DNA of 64,000 bases, from the NCBI GenBank assembly GCA_000310025.1, contig FN649727.1, forward strand, positions 1,942,816-2,006,815. Reading direction: 5' to 3'. Below are positions 47,101 through 59,200 of the stretch, in pieces. The notes below the pieces were generated by a model that saw only the letters and a list, made by a program, of their open reading frames with translations, had not been told where the DNA came from and made no database searches. The position numbers were made by a program, and so were the translations under genes. The first letter of the stretch is position 1, and each line of letters begins with the position of its first letter. The stretch is from Ectocarpus siliculosus (taxonomy: Eukaryota > Sar > Phaeophyceae > Ectocarpales > Ectocarpaceae).

Positions 47101-50100
47101 ATGATATGACACTCACGTTTGTGGTGGTTTTCCTTTTGCGAGGCGTTTGGAGCTTGAATACCTTCTGTCGGGGCAAATTTCTAGCGAAAAAATGCGGCAA
47201 GCAGCGACGGCTACACCGGCCAGCCATAATTTGCTTACCATACACCTATTGAAGGATAGCAAAGCTCCTTGAGACAACCGCTTTCATCGCTCTATACCGT
47301 GTCCGCGCTACATCATTCGTTCTACAAGCAGCCTTTCCTTTCGATGGTGCAGCAAGCATGATGTGCTTCATGCGTCCCATACGCAGAGGACAACGCCAAA
47401 TCACGCTACTAGATGCCGAAGTCAAATGCCGTGGACGGACGCACCAGTGAGACCGCGAGGACGCTGAGGAACGACAGGTGCCGCAGTGCTGTCAGGGTGC
47501 GAAGGGTGCACGCCGGATAAATCTGAAAACCCGGCATCGCGGTTGTGGGAGAAGGGGGACACGACACGTCAGCCATGTTCATATGGAGCAGCAGCGATAA
47601 ACTAATGGAACGCAGTCGTTGTATGACCCTAACCTGGCACCTGCTCTTTCCTGTCGACCTTGCTTGTGAAACACGCACACACACACACACATGTTTACAT
47701 GGACACAGATTCACCAAAGCTTGATGCATCCACAGGACAGCAGTAGCAGTCGGCAGGGGAGGGCGGGGTCGGTCACTAGCAAGTGGAACTCGGACTTGCT
47801 ACGTCGAGCGTACAGCACCCGCAAAGGACAGTGACATCCATCCGGTCCATGTACTGATTAAAAAGTGTCCCTGTGACGGAAAAATCACATCTGGGCAAGC
47901 CGTCTCCAACTGAGACGGACCAAGGTTGGTGAGGTGTTCAAAGACCTTTACCTTCCCCGGCATGATGAACACGATATGTGCCACAGAATCTAGTGGCGTC
48001 ATTCCATTCCTCCTCATGAACCTCACGGGCATAACTTTCCGGAATCATTTCAACAAGCATGGTACGTACAATAGATACGTAGAGTTTTCAAACCTCACCA
48101 GCACGACCAGAGCTGACACCAACAGGTTTCGCGCCGGGCTGCCCAGCGTCCTGTTCAAAGCGACCTCCGCAAGAGGAGCCAGCAAATCTCGCAGAAGAAT
48201 CGTGTAGCCGACTAACGGCAGGTATGTCACGCAGACCACCTTCGGAGTAGCGGGGGCAGGAGTATCGCGACGATCGATACACAGACAGGTGTCACATGCC
48301 CCCAAGTCTAAGCGGATAGACGAGTCTATTTAGACAAAGCGCAACAATCTAGTGTGTTAGCCCACTAGTACGCGATCAGTTCCTGCATGAGTGCAAGGTG
48401 TCAGCCGGAAGGGTCTTGCGGCGACCGCCACATAGGTTGTACCGCAAGCGTTTCAAGCGTAGCTGGATTCGAACTGAAGGCAGATTCGTTGCGAAGATCT
48501 ATGTATACGTGTCCACGGATGACCACCACATACCCTTCCTTCCACTCACCAGTGCCATGCACAGGAGCTTGGCGCGTCTGCCGAATGCGACATCTGCAAC
48601 TGATTCGTAGGACGAGCCTCCTGATCTCCGTGAGCAAGACCTATGACACAGCAGTACAATCGCCCGTAGAAAACGTTTAGGGAGGGGGGTTGCTCGCGTT
48701 GCAAATGATAAAAAATACGGAGTAGGCACATACGCGTCTCGTCCACCCAGCTAAGCGAGGCACACATGTGAACCTTCTCATCAATTTGCAGGAGGATACT
48801 TGCTGGGGTCCCCCGCCTCCAAGGGCGGTACGCTTTTCAACTATATGTCGGGATGTGGCGGAAGCAAGGAGGGGGGGGAGGTTGAACGTTTGAACCTGCT
48901 TGCATGTCTACAGCAGTAGGACAAGATGACGAGATCCCGTGTGTAGGGCAGCAACCAACTCGAACACTCGAACGACTCATCATGTTACTGTAGCTATTGA
49001 CCGCGGGTGCCTTTTCAACACCCACCAACCAAGTAGCCCCGTGGGAACTATCTACACATGTACTTGTATGTACATATGATAAGAGCGGGTAATCTTGACA
49101 TCTAGTTATGTATGTAGCGCTCCCCCCCCCAACCCGGGGTCTGGATGTTGAACCGTTTTATACAGCAGTACGAAGAAGTGAACAACTTTGACTTGGCACT
49201 CACACCAACGTGAAGACGGTGAAGTCGGTAGCGAAAGCCGTGAGCAAGAGCAGAATGGCGCCGAAGACGACCCCGCTCCTCCTCAAGGCGAACGGGAGCG
49301 AAAGGACACCTCCTCCTGTTCATTTGTCGGCAAACAACAAGCACACCATCAGAAACTGCTGCGGGGTGTGGTAGCTGTTGCATAGCTGTATATACATGTA
49401 TGCATAGACAGGTTTCACACATTCCGAGAACAGGAGGTGGAGGTGAAGGCAAGAGGAGAGCTGCTGAGAGGAACAGCAGTGGTACGTGTAAACAGAAGAG
49501 GTGGGTGAGAGGTAGAGGGGGAGCGGAAGGGTTGGCATGTGGTGTTCAGACCTGGCGCCGACTATCCAAACCACGCTCGCTCGCTCGCCTCCGGGTACAT
49601 TGACTTGGTATTCATCAAACTCCGCACAGAGCAGTCTCGTTGTCTCTTCTACTACAAGCACAAACGTGACTTTTCGAAACCGGTCCATCACTCAGGTCTC
49701 GTCGCGAAGCGACCGCGACAAAACGGGGCATCTCAATCGCATTTGGGTGTTGTGTTCGTGTTGGCCTTTGTCGCGGCAACATGGAGGTTGGTGTTGGTTT
49801 CGGATGTGAGATGTGACTGACGATTGTCTCCTCCGTCCTGATTTCAAACAAGCAAGTTGCAGTGCTGAAAGACTGCACACAACATACAACACACGGTTCT
49901 TCATATTTCTGTCCCGCAAAAAACTTCGTGGCCTACCGAGAAGAGTTCCCAGAAGCGTCGCCACAGCCCCGGTGACCGTGCCTTGGCGCTTCTCCGAGAA
50001 GAAGTGTGGGGAAAAGTGCTCGCGGTCGAGAAAACGCATAGATAAACCGTACGTGAGTCTAGGTTGTGGTGACTTGCTTGCTTGCACGCCGGGCCCGTCT

Positions 50101-50132
50101 GGGGTCCCCGCGATGGCTAGCCCACTATTCAT
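44133..50132 (-). CDS. Amino-acid transporter, AAAP/SLC38-like
   Basis: Ten exons (50132-49937, 49315-49204, 48640-48550, 48239-48099, 47522-47445, 46983-46777, 46356-46122, 45621-45428, 45058-44915, 44378-44133) join in phase into about 547 residues. Family landmarks appear in order: QGTVTGAVATLLGTLLGGGV then LSLPFALRRSGVVFG (the first, substrate-binding helix), SSYESVADVAFGRRAK, LPLVGYTILLRDLLAP, YPACTLRTLTALRHLSFLSV, ALQAIPIYICAFGCHFNVLP then VHGELAKPTRERL, and GYTYGVCTGGVSDNIL. About eleven membrane helices are expected. The hydrophilic loop in exon 8 (APLLNLETPGVTSV to DDAGIL) is long for the family. Such proteins are proton- or sodium-coupled importers or exporters of neutral amino acids at the plasma membrane, vacuole or lysosome; substrate and membrane are not deducible. 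Start ATG 50132 is the first in an open frame; it is head-to-head with SEC24. Confidence 0.9.
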
Positions 50133-50279
50133 ATCCTCCCCGTCGGCTGTGTATTCTCATGCAGAGGGCACCGCGTGACTCTCCGCTCTCCGCAAGCCGC
50201 AGGCTGACCACGTCCAGCGTCCACCATCCCTCAGCGTGCTCTGTCAGCTTGTAGGAGCAAAAAAGCCATACCCGACAAT
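50133..50279. promoter_or_regulatory. Divergent promoter interval transporter / SEC24
   Basis: Only 147 bp lie between the two start codons on opposite strands, so the transcripts must start very close together or overlap. It has no obvious TATA box. CGTGCTCTGTCAGCTTGTAG lies on the SEC24 side. Confidence 0.55.
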
Positions 50280-53200
50280 ATGGCTGACCCCAACTGGAGA
50301 GGCTCGCCGCCTCCCTCCGGTACACAGCGACCAGGAGGTGCGGCTATGAACGGAACAGGTGGCCCATTTCAGGACGGAAGGACCTCGCTCCCAGCCTCCA
50401 AGTCTGTCCCAGCCTTCTCCCCTCCAGGACAGCCGATCCAGGTAGGGAAGCCTATCCAGCCCTGCTGTAGCAATGCTTCGGGCAGTGCGCAGAGGCTTGC
50501 TGCTTGGTCCTCCGGGTTTTGCCGGCGGCAAGGACTAAGAATTTGCAAGAGCAACTTCTGTCCCAGAAAATGGACTCCCGATTCCGGCCCGTGTGTGCGT
50601 GTGATTGTGGCAGCAGGCTGTTCGGCGGGACGCGTGGTGTTTCGGGCTTGGGCACAGCCTTATTTCCACGCAGCAGCAATAGCTAGCATCAGCTTGTGTG
50701 GACGCTCCTTACCTGTTTTCGTTTCGGGCGGAAACTAAGACCGTGCAGCTGCTTGCTTCGTTTTGTCGAAGACGGTGCTTGAGCGGCTCGCTGGTCTCGG
50801 TATTGCAGTGTACTGCTGCCGTACTTGTATCTACAGCAGTAGTGGCACAAGCAAGATACGGAGCGAAGGAATGCTCGTGCTATTCCCTGCTATTCCGGTT
50901 GCTCGTTTTAAGGTTGTTGGTGTCGATTGTGCAATACACAAGGCGTTTTATCATGTTGCAGTCAGTCGCTATTCTCCGTCCATGGATCTCGCCGGTGACA
51001 CGACAAAAGTGGTACCTACATGCTAGACAGAGATCGGGTTAATTCCAACCTTCTATTGTACCCATGATCGTATGCACCCCGCCAATTGTCCATTGCAAAC
51101 TGTTATACTCACACTTTTACTAAAACTCATCTGCACTCTGTCCCCATGCTTCTGTTCATTTGTTCTTGTGTCATGATGCATGCCACATCTCTCTCCCTCT
51201 GACGCAGGCTGCGCTTGGGACACCTATCCCTCTTTCGTCTTCGAGTGCAAGGCTGGGGGGCCCTCCCTCGACGGCAGGTACAGCAGCCTTAACAAGGAGA
51301 TCTATGTACTTCGTATGAGATTCCTTCCGCCATTTTTTGGTCATGTGCATAAGTCCTTTTGATTGGCACGCTACGCTTGTCTTTTTCCTTTCAGAGATGC
51401 TCCCGGAGTTACAGCTCTTAGATTTCCAAGTGTGGTGAAGCATAGTACAAAAGAGCTAGCGGCACAGCAGGTAATGGCGAAAAGCAATCTATTACTCCGT
51501 AGTTGCGTTGGATTTCTGGCTGCACATTCTCTTCTATCAGGCATAGTAGGCTCACAGCAGGTAATGGCGAAAAGCCATCCATTACTCCGTAGTTGCGTTG
51601 GATTTCTGGCATGCACATTATCCTCTATTAGGCATATTAATAGAAGTAGTAGGCTACGATGATGGGCGTGTCGTTTCCGCCCTCGGGCCATTATGTGGTA
51701 GTGCTTGGCAAGTCATGGCGAATGTACGTTGCCTTGCGAAACACCACCGCTTCATTTCCACATGAGTGCAAGCTCAAAGATCAACATCACCAGTTGTTGG
51801 GGGCAATTTTCCCGGCTGATATACAAAGCAATGGTTGCGGAGGTGTCGATATGATTCTGTAGGCTGACGACTACAATAGTTTTAGTTTCCCTGTGCGTCT
51901 CGAACTTCATTTTTTTCGTATTTGATCACGGGTTCCTAAGAAGAATAAGGATACCGCCGCGTGAAGCTCACCCATGTGAATGGTGCCTATATGTTGTAGC
52001 TGCAAATGAGATCTAGTTCATTGGTATGTTGCGCCGTACCAGTGTATGTTGCGGTTACTGTAGACCGCACACAAAGAAGTGGAATGTCCCGCGTAGACGG
52101 CAGGCATGGGTCCTGTTGTATCGGGTGCAAGAATGCAGTTGCCGCCGTGTGTGCTGCTGTCCTGTTGAGCTGGCTTGTGTATTCCACCACCACTATTATA
52201 GCACTACCAGCAACACTCAGCGACTCGAACCCTCTTCGTATCGTCCCTATTTTGCAGACTTCGCACACCGGATGTATCGTCGGTAGCAGAACGCTGGGTG
52301 CGCGGTTCAAGCTATAATGTATAACGGTAACGCATGTTGATAACTACCACGTCCCGCACTCACGACAACTATCCGCTCAGGCCTCGGTCCGCCGTCATCG
52401 GGGTCTAGCCCCTTTTCGGCCAGCAGCAGCACCGGGATGCCCCCCCCTGCCCGAAGGGTGAGCTCGCCCCCCCTAGCGGGGCCCCCAAGCTACGGCTCGG
52501 GGTCGTCGGGATACGGCGGTGCCCCCAATGCCAACGCCGCCATCGCGGCGTCGGGGATGCGGCTAGGCGGTCCTCCGACCTCGAGCAACGGGCCGCCTGC
52601 GATATCGCGGAAGTTCTCTCCGCCGCCGCCGCCGCTGTCGTCTCAGAGCGTCTTCGCTAAGGTGATGATAAAGTACACATATCCCGGCGTGTGGCCGCAG
52701 TGGTTGCTTGCAGGTGTCCTTTGTGCAGGATACTTGTGAGGGGGGAAGGGAAGAAGAGTTGGAGTTGGGGCGTGGGACGGGGTGCGTTGAGGCGGGGCGC
52801 GTTCGTTTCGCTTTCTGTGACGTGTTCCCACGGCTTTGTTTCCCCGGAAGTGTGTGGCGATGCCTTGCACCAGCAAACTGAACCTGCCCGCAAAACATGG
52901 CACAATGCAGCAGCAGCGACTACATGCCCCCATCTGAAGGGATGTTATCCTTCCCTTCCGAACTCGTGCTGCTCTTGCGGCGCACCCTTTTTTTGACGCC
53001 CAGCCATCAATGACCGCGCCGCCAACCGGGCCACCCCGAAGCTGGTCAGGCCACGGCAACGGTAACGGTAACGGTACTGCTGGTGTATTTCCGCCGGGTG
53101 GGGTTGGCGCAAACGGGCAGCAGCAGCAGGGGCAGAAGCTTGCTTACGGCGCTCCTCCGAGTTTCGCGCCGCCAATGGGCCCGCCCAGCTCCGGTAACGG

Positions 53201-56200
53201 TGTTGGTCCAGGGCCCAGCGGGGGGCCAGGCGGGTACGGAGGGGCGTCGATGGCTCGGGTCGCGTCGATGCCTGCCGGGGTGTACGGCGGTGGTCAAGGG
53301 GCAGCGCCTCCGATGAGTGCTCCTGGGCAGGTGAGGGGGGTGTGTTGTAGCGTCCAGAGGGCGTGTGTTTTGGGCTTTTTGGCGTTCGAAGGAGGGTAAC
53401 TGGGGTGGGCATTTTACTGAGCCCAAAGTGAGGAAGGGGGTTGGGGTTTTCAGTGGGCAGTTTGTCGTGGTGTGCATGCCGTCTTAGGAATGAAAAATCT
53501 CGTGCCTGAATCTCGTGCAACACGACACGCCCACCTATGCCTTTTCTTATTGCGTTCAACCTCACCCTGCGCCTGCTGCATGCTGTTGTCGTGCTCGTGT
53601 GGTGTGGTGTGGTGTGCTTGCCCGCGTGCAGTACCAAGGCGGTTACTCGAACGGAGGGATGCCTGCTTCGGCGACAGCCCCCCGTCCCAAGATCAATCCG
53701 GAACAGGTGCGCGATGTTGTACCGTGTCACCTTCAACGGTTTGACGTGTTGCTGCTGGGGTGGCTCTTGAAAGTGCGCTGTATGGTGCGCCTTCTCCTGT
53801 ATGTAATACTAGTTCATGCCAACTACAGGACAGTAGCTTTGGGGGACTCTGGGAGGCTGGGTGCTGCAAAAGACGGCCATGTAGTTGAAGGGGGCGAAAG
53901 CTATCCGAAGAATAAGGTCGAAAACGTTTCATCAGTCAATGGTCGACACCGGGGGGGGGGGGAGGGCTGTAGACAGTAGCTTACACTACTTAACAAAAAC
54001 TGGCATCAATTTTGGCTACAGGTTCTCGAACGGCAGTTGTCAACTCATTTTCATGGCAACCTTAGTAAAAATGTACAGACCGTCCTTGTAGATGGTTACA
54101 GCAGACTGGTATGGTACGGGTGGATCATTNNNNNNNNNNNNNNNNNNNNNNNNNNNNNNNNNNNNNNNNNNNNNNNNNNNNNNNNNNNNNNNNNNNNNNN
54201 NNNNNNNNNNNNNNNNNNNNNNNNNNNNNGGAGGGGGGGGGGGGCGTACTCTTATGTTTTGCATGCCGTAGCGGTTAGACCATTGACCACGCGTCCTCGA
54301 GAGGACGGAGCATTGTTCCCACAGGACCGATCACCGATGGCCAATCGTTCCTAACCGGGGGTGGGGGGGGCTCGATGGTCTATCTTACCGTAGATTCGGT
54401 TCCACCTGTTTTTCGCTCCAGATTTTGCCGCGTCAGATTATTCATGTAAGGCCATATGCCGTCAAGTTTGTGTGCGGAGCGCTGCTTCCTTCCCTTTGCA
54501 AGCGTCACAAGTGCAGTGCGTTCCCGTCCCCCCCCCCCCCCCTCCCCAAGTTTTTCCTGTCGTCCTTGATTCAACCCCACGATGCCCATCGCAACGTTGC
54601 ACCTCTTCCATCATACATGTTTACCCTCGACCTGGTCCGACAGATTCCGCGGCCCATTGTGGGCGGCGAGCGAGTGATTTACCAGACCTGCACCCCTCCC
54701 AGCGTGAAGACGCCACCAACGCCAACCTCCAACTACGTTGCTCTCGACGAGGTACAGTATGTGCTGTGGTAGTCTCGTCCCGCCTTGTTTTGCCGTGCCG
54801 TCCGTCCTCGGGACTGCTGTCGTCGTCCCATGTCCGTGAACCGAAGCATGCGCCCCTATGTGCGGTATTTGTCTCGGCGCCGCATGATGTTCGCCGCAGC
54901 ACCCGGTCCATTGCATTGCCTGTATTTCGTCGGCCTGTCTCCATGTGTGTACAGTAGCGCCTTCGCGACGTTTGAGATGGTATTGTGGACATACAAGCGC
55001 TGTATTGGAATTTCCAGTCCCGTGCATACGGAGTATATCGTCGTCGGAAGTTTTCAATGGGGTGCGTATACCCGAACTGCTGTTTGGATTCGTCTGTGTT
55101 CGTTTGGTGCAGGGAAACTGCTCGCCGCGGTTCATGCGGTCGACGATGGCGCAGCTTCCGATGACAGCCGACGCCATGGGGGCGTGTAAGGTGACTCATG
55201 ACTGACCTACGTAGCTAACGCTATCTGTCGCATGCAATACGTGCCGCGCTGAATCGTGCGCACGTTGCAACAGAGCGCTAAAAAGCACGTTTCGGGGTCC
55301 TTGCGGGCACGTAGTGGGACAAACAGGTGATTTTTCGATGGCTTAGCTCTCACAACGCCACCCCCGTTCGGTGCCGCGTCTCAGACGCTTTTCCCGGGCA
55401 AGATGCAACGTAAAACTCGCTCTTTCCGTGATGATTGTCCTACAATCACCGGGCTTTGTGCCCAACAGCAGTCGTGACTGACTTGACCATTGCCAAGAAA
55501 GGGCACCTCCCCGTCCACTCGTGACAGTTCTCTCGCTCTCTCTCTCATGACCTACCTGTTGTACGCGTTTTCCTCGTTGCCACCAGATCCCAATGGCCGT
55601 AACCGTCCAACCCATGGCCATCGTGGGGCCGGAGGAGATTCCAGTTAACCTTGTGGACTTCGGTGAGAGAGGCCTCCAAGCTCCCCTTCGTTTGTCGCTT
55701 GGACACTTGCACTACATGCATACTTGGAGCAGTTTTCGCATTCTATGGTTGTGTTTGGGTAGCTGGCCTGCCCTCACCCTAGCGTGGTGTGTGCTAGAGA
55801 TTAGAGTATTGATTATTTGCTCGTTTCTCTCTCGGGGTTGGTATGCTCAACCAGGGGATTGGTGCCGCCGCTGTCATCCCTGTGCCCGGTGGCGAAGTTT
55901 GCGGTGCTCTTGTCTGCCGTTGTTTGACTGCGCCTCTCATTTGCGCGATGTATAATAATCCCTGCATCCGTGTCGCACTGCTGTACATACTTTGTCATTG
56001 TCAGGAGAGGCCGGTCCTCTTAGGTGCGAGATGTGCCGAGCGTACATCAACAGCTTCGCCAAGTACGTGCAGAATGGCGAGAAGGTGAGCAGCAATAGCA
56101 GTATAATGGTCGACATCACCAGCAGGGGCGACACCTTTCCGTGCTCCGTTGTTCCACGCCCTTTTTTGACGTTTTACCGCACACGGGCAAAGTTCTGCTG

Positions 56201-59200
56201 TTGCCGCTCGTACGGCGGTGAAGTGCACGCCTCCTTTTGGCTACTGTCTTTTTGGCAGTCTCGAGGACTCCACCAAGCCCTCGTCCATGCCCGAAAAGGA
56301 TATCTATCACCAATCCCGAAACCCAAGTGCTCGTCGATGGTTCCACCTGTCTTGAATCAAGTCCGGCCTCGCGACACGCCTGTTACGATATCAACAGGGC
56401 CCCACCCCAGCTCCAGCGTTCATGGGTCTCTGCTGCTTATGACATATCCGCACAATATAAAAAAAACTATGTCCCAGCTCGAGGTATTGCCGCAGTCAAA
56501 GCGATGTAGTTGAACTCTTTGCAGCCGTTATACTATATACTGGCTGTTGTGCTCTAACTCTAACTCTAGCTCTAGCTCTAGCTCTAGCTCTAACTCTAGC
56601 TCTAGCTCTAACTCTAACCCTAACTCTACCTCTAACTCTAACTCTAGCTCTAACTCTAACTCTAGCTCTAGCTCTAGCTCTAGCTCTAACTCTAACTCTA
56701 ACTCTAACTCTAACTCTAACTCTAACTCTGGTGCCTGGCTATACTCGTTCGTTCTCGTGCCTGTCCATGCAGTGGATTTGCAATTTCTGCAAGCACGAGG
56801 GGCCTGTGCCGCACGCCTACCAGTGCCCGCTCGACGGCGCCGGGTTGCGCAGGGATCGGGATCAGAGGGCGGAGCTGTGCAGGGGTAGCGTGGACTTCGT
56901 GGTACCCAAGGTGCGCGGCGCGCGTGCACACCACCGGCTTGCTCTTGTTGTGTGGTGTAGGCAGACAAACACGCGTGATGCCCTGCTGCGGTAGTTTCTC
57001 TCCTGGCCGAGAGAGCTTTGTAACCTCTGAAGAGCAATGTATTTTTAAATTTTAGCGGTGCTTCTGACCTAAAATGAAACATGGTGTTTGTGATTGTGGT
57101 GGTAGAAAGATGAAGCGACGCCGGTTTCGAGTAACCCCCCCCACGGTGTTCAATGGTCTAACCACTAAGGCATGCAAAACATGCGTACGCCCCACACCAT
57201 GGAGCCCCCCTTTCCCCCTTGTCATCTTGCTGTACTGTCCTTGGCGTGTCCTCCCCCCTCTTTTGTCTGTTCCGCTGCTCGTCACAGGCGGTGTACAGCT
57301 TGCGCCCGGAGCAGCAGCCCATCTTCGTGTTCTGCGTGGACGTGTCCCCGAGGGCACTCGAGACGGGCTTCTCTGCGGCGTGTCTGGCGGCTATAGAGGC
57401 GTCACTGGACTCGGTGCCGGGCGGGGAGAGGGCCAGGGTGGGTGTCATCACCTTCGACAAGTGTCTACAGGTGTACAGGGTCGACGAGGAGGGGAATGTT
57501 TCGCAGATGGCGGTGGCACCGGACACGGAGGTGGGTGGGGGGGGGTGGGGGGGGGTGCAGCAGCAGCGGAGCCCCCGGTGGGTGTGGTTCAAGATTGTTG
57601 ACGGGTGGTGTGTGTGGAATATAGTAAGGACACGGAAAGAACGATTGCGGCAGTCTGCAAGGTCGTGTATGATTGATTGGTCGAGAGAAGTGTCGGTTCA
57701 TGCGTTACGTGTAGGAGAGAGGTTGGGCCGGTGTACACGCCGTACCTGCCGTCACCAAAGGCCGCAGCTGTATGGGACGTGGACCGTCGCATCCCTATTG
57801 GAGGCTGGGCGGTGGTCTTGGGTCCTTCACAGGACAGGCGGCCTACGTTGGAGGTGGAGGAGAATGGGTTTGTATCCAGTTTTAGTTGATAGTTATACTT
57901 TATTTGATGTTGTCGGGATACTGAAGTTGGCACGGAGCTGGCTGGGCAGCCTGCCGTATCCGCATCGCCATGACGACGCTTGGCTTGTCGTCGGGCGTCG
58001 TTCTGACTGTTCCTCGGAAATTTGGCTCGAATTGTAGTCAAATCTCACTCTTCTGTCTGTAGGCCCTACGTTGATTACGGCACTACTGAAGCGATACAGT
58101 ATGTCTTGTCTCTCGCCCCCCCCCCCCCCCCCTTCTCTTTCGCGTACAGGAACCGTATGCCCCGTTGCCCGCTGCCCAATGGATCCTGCCGCTCAATTCC
58201 TGCCGGAGTAGTCTCCCGAGACTGTTCCAGGCTATTCCCGGTGCGTAGTCGAACGGGCAATTAGTTTGGTGTCAAAGGTGTCAAGTGTATTTGCTTGGCC
58301 TGCTTTTGGCGGGGGGGGGCAGAGGGCCCCCCTCTCATGATGCGACTGTTCCTTCCCTATGGATGCCATACACTCTGTTGAACGAGTAGAACGGTGCTGC
58401 TGTAGCAAGTACCACACAACAGCAGTCATAGGTTTAATTGTTCTCTTTTCTTTTATCCCATACATGAGCCGACAGCAGTTTCCGTTCACTACGCCGATCC
58501 TATCCCCCCGGCTGTTGGAGCTCCCGAGCGCGTTTACAAAGCAAAGCAAAACAAGGCAAGGATTTTCAGTAGCCCCTTATCTTATCCCGCCCCCTCCCAT
58601 CCCTTGGCTAGATCTTGTATCGAAGAATGGTCGACAAACGACCCCTGCTTCTGCCTGCGCGTCCGGGGCGGCGCTGCGCGCGACGGTGGACTGCCTGGAT
58701 GGTATCGGAGGGAGAGTCTTTCTCATGGCGCAGTCCCCGGCGGACGTTGGCGCCGGTGCGGTTAGCCGAGGGCGGGAGGAGGGCGGGATGTACGGGGGGG
58801 ACAAGGAGTTTCACATGTATCAGCCGGCCCCGGACGTGGGGAAGGACGTGGCGGCCGTGGCAACGGGGGTGTTTTACAAGGCACTGGCCAAGGACTGCGC
58901 CGCGAGACAGGTGACAAGCTAATGGAGAGGGATGGGTAGGGGGAGGGGGGGGGTGGGAAGTGTGGGTGGTAAAATATGCCGGTGAGAAGAGGGGTAAGGA
59001 GAAGAATGGGATGGATGGGGGGAAGGAGAAGAATGGGATGGAAAGGGTGGTGGTACTGAGCAACATTTGAGAACAGGTTCGTAACGGTAATTACTCAACA
59101 CATGATCAACGAGGAAGGGGCCAAGGAAGTGGTGAGGGGGGAGGAAAGGAGAAGGATGGAATGGAAAGGATGGCACTGCAAGACAGGTGGGAAGAGGGCT

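Noticed and set aside
56528-57082. Minus-strand frame rich in Glu-Leu repeats and plus-strand Asn-Ser frame
   Set aside because: Both are translations of the CTCTAR hexamer array in an intron of SEC24.
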